From CBDCPI01 sp965220245 (lineage in GTDB: Bacteria; Chloroflexota; Dehalococcoidia; Lucifugimonadales; UBA3495): a stretch of 64,000 bases of DNA. The notes beneath the pieces were generated by a model. The model was not told where the DNA came from. It made no database searches and saw nothing but the letters and a program-made list of their open reading frames with translations. Location of the stretch: positions 1 through 64,000 of the forward strand of contig CBDCPI010000006.1 in the NCBI GenBank assembly GCA_965220245.1, written 5' to 3'. Position numbers and translations under genes: made by a program. Shown here one piece after another: positions 58,505-64,000 of this stretch. Numbering within the stretch: position 1 is the first letter of the stretch; every line of letters starts with the position of its first letter.

Positions 58505-59713
58505 ATGGTGGTAAATGACGCAGTGAAGCTTCCTGACGAGCGCGGCCGCTTTGGAGACTTTGGCGGCAAGTTCGTGCCGGAGACTTTGATGGCCGCATTG
58601 GCCGAGTTGGAAGAAGCTTACGCCCAAGTGAAGGCCGACCCTGAGTTTCAGGAGCGTTTGGACCACCTCCTGCATACTTACGTAGGCCGCCCGACGTCGC
58701 TGTACTACGCCGAAAACCTTTCCCGGCAATGCGGCGGCGCCAAGATTTACCTGAAACGAGAAGACTTGGCGCACACCGGGGCCCATAAAATCAACAACGC
58801 CTTGGGGCAAGCCCTCCTAGCCAAATATATGGGCAAGGAGCGGGTCATTGCGGAGACCGGGGCCGGCCAGCACGGCGTAGCCGCGGCCACTGCCTGCGCT
58901 ATGTTGGGGCTTCAGTGCATCGTCTACATGGGTTCCGTGGATGTGCGGCGGCAGTCCCTTAACGTATTTCGGATGAAGCTCTTGGAAGCGGAAGTGATTC
59001 CCGTGGAATCGGGTAGCCGTACCCTGAAAGACGCCATCAACGAGTCCATTCGCGATTGGGTGACCAATGTGGAGACCACCCACTACCTCATTGGCAGCGT
59101 GGTCGGGCCTCACCCTTACCCATCGTTGGTGCGCGATTTCCAGGCGATAATCGGCCGGGAGGCGCGCCGCCAGATTCTGGACGCCGAAGGGCGGTTACCC
59201 GACTACGTGGTGGCTTGCGTGGGCGGCGGCAGCAACGCCATCGGCGCTTTCCATGAGTTCCTCGGCGACCAATCGGTAAAGCTAGTCGGAGTTGAAGCCG
59301 GGGGAGAGGGCATCGAGACCGGTAACCATTCTGCCACCCTGACCGCGGGTAGGCCCGGTGTGCTCCACGGCGCGATGTCTTACCTGCTTCAGGACGAGCA
59401 CGGGCAAGTCCACGAGGCCCACAGCATATCAGCAGGCTTGGACTACCCCGGAGTGGGGCCGGAGCACAGCTATCTGAAAGACTCGGGACGGGCCAACTAC
59501 CTCTCCGTTGACGACTCGCAAGCCTTGGAAGGATTTCATTTGCTCTCCAAGACCGAGGGTATTATCCCGGCCCTCGAACCGTCTCACGCCATCTACCATG
59601 CGGCGGAGTTGGCGAGCGGACTGTCGCCGGACCAGATCGTATTGGTATGCTTAAGCGGCCGGGGCGATAAGGACATCCAGATTGTAGCGGAGGCCGCGGG
59701 TATAGAGATTTAG
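58505..59713 (+). CDS. trpB: Tryptophan synthase beta chain
   Basis: 402 residues from ATG 58505 (GTG 58496 possible). PLP lysine in HTGAHKINNALGQALLAKYM, phosphate-binding CVGGGSNAIGAFHEF, plus GRFGDFGGKFVPETLMAALA and VGPEHSYLKDSGRANYLSVD. It condenses indole with serine. Standard TrpB1-type wording. It is the last trp gene; no trpA follows, so the alpha subunit must be encoded elsewhere or be missing. Confidence 0.95.
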   Translation: MVVNDAVKLPDERGRFGDFGGKFVPETLMAALAELEEAYAQVKADPEFQERLDHLLHTYVGRPTSLYYAENLSRQCGGAKIYLKREDLAHTGAHKINNALGQALLAKYMGKERVIAETGAGQHGVAAATACAMLGLQCIVYMGSVDVRRQSLNVFRMKLLEAEVIPVESGSRTLKDAINESIRDWVTNVETTHYLIGSVVGPHPYPSLVRDFQAIIGREARRQILDAEGRLPDYVVACVGGGSNAIGAFHEFLGDQSVKLVGVEAGGEGIETGNHSATLTAGRPGVLHGAMSYLLQDEHGQVHEAHSISAGLDYPGVGPEHSYLKDSGRANYLSVDDSQALEGFHLLSKTEGIIPALEPSHAIYHAAELASGLSPDQIVLVCLSGRGDKDIQIVAEAAGIEI

Positions 59714-59839
59714 GGGACTGCCGGGTTTCGGTCTCGTTCCCTGGTCGTCAGCCAACGATCCCCGCGAACTGAGCCAGATGGTTCCCCGGTTGATATAATG
59801 TGCTGGTTTCGGTTAATTCGTTTCTCAGGAGGCTGGACC

Positions 59840-60637
59840 ATGGACATGGGACTGCAAGACAAAGTAGCCATCATTACCGGCGGCAGCGAAGGCATCGGCA
59901 AAGCGGCTGCCCTCAGCATGGCCCGGGAAGGCGCTAGGGTTATTATCGTGGCCCGCCGTTCCGATGTCCTAGACCGGGCCGCCCAAGACATTAAGACTGC
60001 CACCGAAGGGGTGGTCCTACCCATCGCGGCCGACGTCACCGACCGCGACACTGCCAACCGCGTGGTCCAAGCCGCCATGGACAACTACGGGAGGGTAGAC
60101 ATTCTGGTCAACAACGCCGGTACCTCCATGGCAATGCCTTTTGAAAACGTCACGGACGATGATTGGGAAGGGGACTTCGACTTGAAGGTGTGGGGCGCGG
60201 TCCGCTTTATTCGCTCCGTGATCCCGCCCATGAGAGTGGTGGGAGGTGGCCGCATCGTTAACGTGACCAACCTGGGAGGACGCACGCCGGGGCCAGCCTC
60301 CATGCCCACCTCTATTTCCCGGGCGGCCGGCATTGCCATTACCAAGGGTCTGTCCAAAGACCTAGCCAAGGACAACATTTTAGTCTCGACCGTCTGCATC
60401 GGCTTGGTCAAGAGCGGGCAGCACGAGCGCCGGTTCGACGCCCGGAAGCAGTCGGAGCCCGGGCTGACCGAGGACGCATTTTACGACCAGTTGGCCAACA
60501 CCCGGAGTGTCCCCTTGGGACGGGTCGCTGAGGCTGAGGAAGCCGGCGATGTCATTGCCTTTTTGGCTTCGGAACGCGCCAGCTACCTGACCGGAATTGC
60601 GGTGAATATCGACGGCGGCGCTTCAGCGGTAGTCTAA
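59840..60637 (+). CDS. Short-chain dehydrogenase/reductase lacking the usual Tyr
   Basis: 265 residues from ATG 59840, with CAGGAGG upstream. The Rossmann motif is good (VAIITGGSEGIGKAAALSMA, NNAG) and the C-terminus reads VIAFLASERASYLTGIAVNI. The catalytic YxxxK segment is replaced: after NVTNLGGRTPGPASMPTSIS comes RAAGIAITKGLSKDLA, with Ser where Tyr is expected. Some SDR subfamilies share this, so it may act on an unusual substrate or not be an oxidoreductase at all. It starts a new unit about 125 bp after trpB. Confidence 0.82.
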   Translation: MDMGLQDKVAIITGGSEGIGKAAALSMAREGARVIIVARRSDVLDRAAQDIKTATEGVVLPIAADVTDRDTANRVVQAAMDNYGRVDILVNNAGTSMAMPFENVTDDDWEGDFDLKVWGAVRFIRSVIPPMRVVGGGRIVNVTNLGGRTPGPASMPTSISRAAGIAITKGLSKDLAKDNILVSTVCIGLVKSGQHERRFDARKQSEPGLTEDAFYDQLANTRSVPLGRVAEAEEAGDVIAFLASERASYLTGIAVNIDGGASAVV

Positions 60638-60666
60638 GGAAGGGCAAGAACCAGCGGCTCGGGAGA

Positions 60667-61866
60667 ATGTCAGTGGCTGAATCGCAAGTCCGCGAAATGC
60701 AAATACCCCATCGAGTATTGCTCGGACCCGGGCCAAGCTCGGTGCACCCCAGGGTCCTGCAAGCTATGACCAGACCGGTGATTGGGCACTTGGACCCCTC
60801 CTTTTTCCAAGTGATGGACGATGTGTGCCAGATGCTGCGGGAAGTCTTCCACACATCCAACCACATGACCTTTCCGGTGTCTTCCACCGGGACCGGCGCC
60901 ATGGAGACCGCCTGCGCCAACATCATCGAGCGCGGGGACACGGTGGTAGTCTGTTGCAACGGGTTCTTTGGCGACCGGTTCGCGGATATTGCCCAACGTT
61001 GCGGAGCGGTAACCCATTCGGTGGATACTTCCTGGGGCCAGCCGATGGATGTTGATGCCCTAGCCGAAGAACTGGATAAACACCCTAAAGTCAAAGCTGT
61101 GGGGATAGTCCACGGGGAAACTTCGACCGGCGTCCTCAACCCCCTCCAAGAGGTCATCGACTTGGCCCACAGCCGCGGCGCGGTGGTTATCGTCGACGCG
61201 GTCACCACGCTGGGCGGCCACGAGGTCCGGATGGACGACTGGGAAATAGACGTCTGCTATAGCGCCACCCAGAAATGCCTGGGAGCGCCGCCCGGTCTAG
61301 CGCCGATAAGCTTGGGGCCCCGGGCTATGGACATCGTAACTAACCGGGCTTCAAAAGTAGAGAGTTTTTACTTTAGCTTGCAAGACTTGGAAAACTACTG
61401 GTCGCAGCGCCGGGCTTACCATCACACCGCGCCCATATCCATGACCTACGCCCTCCGCGAGGCGTTGCAGATGATGATGGAGGAGGGCCTGGAAAACCGG
61501 TTGGAGCGCCACGCCCGCGTCGCGGCGGCGCTGCGGGCTGGATTGGAGGCCCTGGGAATAGACCTCTTCTCAGACCCGGACTACCGTCTTAACCCCTTGA
61601 CCACTGCGCTGGTTCCCGAAGGGATTGATGACGCCGCCGTGCGGGGAAAGCTGCTGAACGGCTACGACATCGAGATTGGCGGCGGGCTGGGCGAGTTGCG
61701 CGGCAAGGTGTGGCGCATCGGACTGATGGGGGAGTCGGCCCGGGAGATTAACGTTTTCGGCCTGCTGTCGGCCTTGGAGATGGTCCTGTCCGGCGAAGGG
61801 TACGAAGTGGCCTACGGCGCCAGCCTGTCCGCCGCCCAGAAAGCGCTGTCGGCGTTCGCGGCTTAG
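60667..61866 (+). CDS. Class V aminotransferase, alanine/serine-glyoxylate type
   Basis: 399 residues. Fold-type I PLP enzyme: RVLLGPGPSSVHPRVLQAMT, FPVSSTGTGAMETACANIIE, HGETSTGVLNPLQEVIDLAH, VDAVTTLGGHEV, and the PLP lysine in YSATQKCLGAPPGLAPISLG. It transfers an amino group to glyoxylate, forming glycine. The glycolate oxidase genes converge on it across a shared terminator, and glycolate oxidation makes glyoxylate, so they plausibly share a pathway. ATG 60667 has GGGAG almost touching it; ATG 60697 is an alternative. Confidence 0.9.
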   Translation: MSVAESQVREMQIPHRVLLGPGPSSVHPRVLQAMTRPVIGHLDPSFFQVMDDVCQMLREVFHTSNHMTFPVSSTGTGAMETACANIIERGDTVVVCCNGFFGDRFADIAQRCGAVTHSVDTSWGQPMDVDALAEELDKHPKVKAVGIVHGETSTGVLNPLQEVIDLAHSRGAVVIVDAVTTLGGHEVRMDDWEIDVCYSATQKCLGAPPGLAPISLGPRAMDIVTNRASKVESFYFSLQDLENYWSQRRAYHHTAPISMTYALREALQMMMEEGLENRLERHARVAAALRAGLEALGIDLFSDPDYRLNPLTTALVPEGIDDAAVRGKLLNGYDIEIGGGLGELRGKVWRIGLMGESAREINVFGLLSALEMVLSGEGYEVAYGASLSAAQKALSAFAA

Positions 61867-61874
61867 CGGCAACC

Positions 61875-61914
61875 CCCAATCCTACCGGGCCGACATAGGC
61901 CCGGTAGGATTGGG
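61875..61914. terminator. 17-bp perfect bidirectional terminator
   Basis: CCCAATCCTACCGGGCC (61875-61891) and GGCCCGGTAGGATTGGG (61898-61914) are fully complementary around GACATA. It sits exactly between the convergent aminotransferase and glcF genes and serves both. Confidence 0.85.
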
Positions 61915-63315
61915 CTACTCCTCGGCCCGGTAAGCCTCATCCAGCAGGTCTACTAGATGTACCACTCTGCTGGAACGACTCGGGGCGGGAAAACCCCGGG
62001 AACGAAGGCCCCTCTCGATCTGCATCATGCACCCGGGGTTGCCGGTTACTACCTGTTCCGCTCCGGTGGCGGCGATGCGGTCCAACTTTCGGGCTAAGAT
62101 TTTCTCAGCTAGCTCCCTCTGTAGAACTGAATATAGGCCGGCGGCCCCGCAGCATACTGACGCCTCCTCCATCTCCGCTACCTCCAGGCCCGGAATGGAG
62201 GCGAGGACTTGGCGCGGCGGCGCCGTCACCCTCTGGGCGTGGGCGAGGTGGCAAGGGTCCTGGTAGGTGACTTTCCGGTTAACGGGCGCTTTCGGAGGCT
62301 CGAAAGGCAATGACACCAACAGTTCGGCAACATCCACGGTCAACTCGCTGAAACGGCGCGCCTTCTCCGCGTATTGGGGGTCGTCCGCCAATAGCTGGTG
62401 GTACTCTTTCATGGCCGAGCCGCAGCCGGCTGACGACACCACGACGCGGTCGACACGGGCGGCGAGGAACACATCGATGTTCTTGCGGGCCATAATCCTG
62501 CCATACTCCAAGTCCCCGCCGTGGATGTTCAGCGCGCCGCAGCAGCCTTGGCCCATGGGGACTGCCACGTCGCACCCGTTCCGCGCCAGCACCCTTACCG
62601 TCGCCTCCATGGTGCTCCCTTGCACCAAGGGCATTACGCAACCGGAGAGCAGGCCGACGGTGAGCTTGGCGGGAGCGCCAGCTTCGAGGCCCCGGGCCGG
62701 GTAAGTGGTCTTGGTTGGCCCGAAGAAGGACCCACGAAGCGAGGGTAGCTGGGATTCCATCTCGGCCAAGTTACGGGGTAGCAGGCGCAGCAGTCCGGAG
62801 CGCCGCACCAGCGTCTGGAGCCCAGACCGCTGATAGGCCCGAATGGCGTAAGCTCCCCAACGCAAGCGCTTGGTATGGGGCAGACCCGCCCGCAGAAACA
62901 GCCGTCCGATTCGGCTACTCGCCGCGGAGACTCCCGGACGCTGCATCATTTGGTACCGAGTTTTCTCCATTATCCGCCCGTAGGGCACCCCCGAGGGGCA
63001 GACCGCCTCGCAGGCCCGGCACTGGAGGCAAGCATCCCAGTGAGAAGCCACTCTCGGCGTGATGTCCAACCGCTTCTCGTTGACTGCCTTCATCAAGGCG
63101 ATGCGGCCTCTGGGGGATTCCATCTCCAGCCCTAACTCCAAGTAGGTTGGGCAGGAGCTAAGACAAAGCCCACAATGGACACAACGGTACAGGTCGGCCT
63201 CGGCGGGCACGTCGGTCCCCCGAAACCCGACGGCCAGAGAGCCGTGCCCCGCCAGCCCTTGACCCTCTTGCAGTCCAGACTGGCCGACAGCCTCTTTAGA
63301 GGTTGAGTTTGGCAC
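61915..63315 (-). CDS. glcF: Glycolate oxidase iron-sulfur subunit
   Basis: 466 residues from GTG 63315, overlapping the glcE stop (TAGTG). Two 4Fe-4S binding motifs: CVHCGLCLSSCPTYLELG and CLQCRACEAVCPSGVPYGRI. Two CCG domains follow: LLSGCVMPLVQGS, GQGCCGALNIHGG, then DPCHLAHAQRV and SVCCGAAGLYSVLQ. It passes electrons from the FAD subunits (GlcD/GlcE) to the quinone pool. The stop lies at the shared terminator. Confidence 0.92.
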   Translation of the reverse strand: MPNSTSKEAVGQSGLQEGQGLAGHGSLAVGFRGTDVPAEADLYRCVHCGLCLSSCPTYLELGLEMESPRGRIALMKAVNEKRLDITPRVASHWDACLQCRACEAVCPSGVPYGRIMEKTRYQMMQRPGVSAASSRIGRLFLRAGLPHTKRLRWGAYAIRAYQRSGLQTLVRRSGLLRLLPRNLAEMESQLPSLRGSFFGPTKTTYPARGLEAGAPAKLTVGLLSGCVMPLVQGSTMEATVRVLARNGCDVAVPMGQGCCGALNIHGGDLEYGRIMARKNIDVFLAARVDRVVVSSAGCGSAMKEYHQLLADDPQYAEKARRFSELTVDVAELLVSLPFEPPKAPVNRKVTYQDPCHLAHAQRVTAPPRQVLASIPGLEVAEMEEASVCCGAAGLYSVLQRELAEKILARKLDRIAATGAEQVVTGNPGCMMQIERGLRSRGFPAPSRSSRVVHLVDLLDEAYRAEE

Positions 63316-64000
63316 TACAACCTTCCCACGAACCGGCCCGGCGACATTATTCCCCGAGGGTCGAATTTCTGCTTGATCCGGCGCATTATCTCCGCTCCGC
63401 CGGGTGGGTCTCCCCAGACGTCTATCTGCCCTTTCAAGCCGAGAGGGCAATGCTCCACGACGGCAAAGCCTCCAGCCACGCGGGCCAGTTCTCGGGTCCG
63501 CATGATGGCGTTCAGCACCCGCGAGTCATCAATCCACTGGCCGATTGAGCCAAACCACCAGTAGAGACGCACTATTCCGAAGCCGGGATCGGCCACCACG
63601 CCGGGTGGGAATCCCAGATTGGTGTCGCCTCGGGCCCGGCTGATGACCTCCGCGATCGAGGACGGCGGCGCCGAGATTCTGATCCCCAGGTGGGGCCGGG
63701 TTTCCCCGCTGTAGCCCAAGTCGGTCAAACTCCTCAAGAGCGTTTGACTGGCTTGTTCATTCAGGTCGGTTAGGGCGGTGGCGCCGGAATCTCTCAACGA
63801 GCGGGTACATCCGTCCCTGCGGCGGGCCACCGCTCGTGGGCGGCCAGAAAGGAAGACCAGGGCCAAGGCTTCACTAGCCGGGAGCCCGCCCTCTAGCTGG
63901 CTTAAGTGGCCGGAGCTTAACGCATCCCGCAGTTGGTTGGCCGCCTGACTGTCGATGACCTGCACCCCCTGGGGGGCCGTAACTTGTCCCAGCAAGTCCT
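63313..64000 (-). CDS. glcE: Glycolate oxidase FAD-binding subunit, cut by window end
   Basis: The last 229 or so residues: LGQVTAPQGVQVIDSQAANQ, DLGYSGETRPHLGIRISAPP, FGIVRLYWWFGSIGQW, and the C-terminal FDPRGIMSPGRFVGRL typical of GlcE/GlcD proteins (the RGI-P-GRF ending). The N-terminal FAD-binding domain lies beyond position 64000. It is translationally coupled to glcF. Confidence 0.88.

Overview
The window looks like a chromosomal segment of a free-living, probably aerobic bacterium of the Chloroflexota (SAR202/Dehalococcoidia-like). That placement rests on remembered gene content and not on a search: a MoeA protein with a C-terminal binding-protein-like domain, expanded amidase, HpaB-like, VOC, cupin and carboxymuconolactone-decarboxylase families, a tryptophan T-box leader, GlcE/GlcF, and abundant short dispersed repeats. 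No rRNA, tRNA or CRISPR array was seen.

Layout. 0-7 kb is a nitrogen region: a nitrate transporter gene (narK) wrecked by an insertion sequence and a 145-bp MITE, an intact siroheme nitrite/sulfite reductase whose tail was rewritten by a second MITE, a NifI-like PII protein, a VOC protein and an Amt ammonium transporter. 7-21 kb is a catabolic region: two ABM-type monooxygenases, an HpaB-like hydroxylase, cupin, CMD protein, two tandem amidases, MFS exporter, SnoaL-like protein and a PuuE-like deacetylase. It is interrupted at 10.7-14.2 kb by an AIPR protein and a restriction-endonuclease-like gene sitting inside the remains of a duplicated cupin/CMD pair. 21-22 kb is a complete IS903-group element. 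22.6-31.4 kb holds rel, two RidA genes, a decayed tandem moeA locus carrying an IS701-family element, and a HicBA pair with a nonsense codon in the antitoxin. 31.4-38.4 kb holds NAD synthase, an MFS transporter, a methyltransferase, a SIS-domain protein, a CMD protein and a FAH-family hydrolase. 38.5-46.2 kb is a cell-surface cluster on the minus strand with long internal repeats and a 13-base homopolymer near the start of one gene. 46.5-50.2 kb holds a dead Uma2 gene, a 222-bp tandem duplication, a quinone reductase, an enoyl-CoA hydratase and a cupin. 50.4-59.7 kb is a tryptophan operon, T-box-trpE-G-D-C-F-B without trpA, containing an IS630-type element and three toxin-antitoxin-like modules. 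59.8-64 kb has an SDR, an aminotransferase and the glycolate oxidase genes glcF and glcE (cut by the window end).

How it fits together. Nitrite reductase, PII and Amt form an ammonium-acquisition unit, but the nitrate-specific parts (narK and the molybdenum-cofactor moeA genes) are broken, consistent with loss of nitrate use. The trp operon appears to be controlled by tRNA-Trp through the T-box, and transcripts must pass the IS and the toxin-antitoxin-like genes to reach trpB. Mobile DNA recurs throughout: eight IS or MITE traces, four with exact target duplications that allow the pre-insertion sequence to be reconstructed. Several genes carry single-base indels. Because these cluster in loci already hit by IS elements, decay is my preferred reading, but assembly error cannot be excluded without reads.
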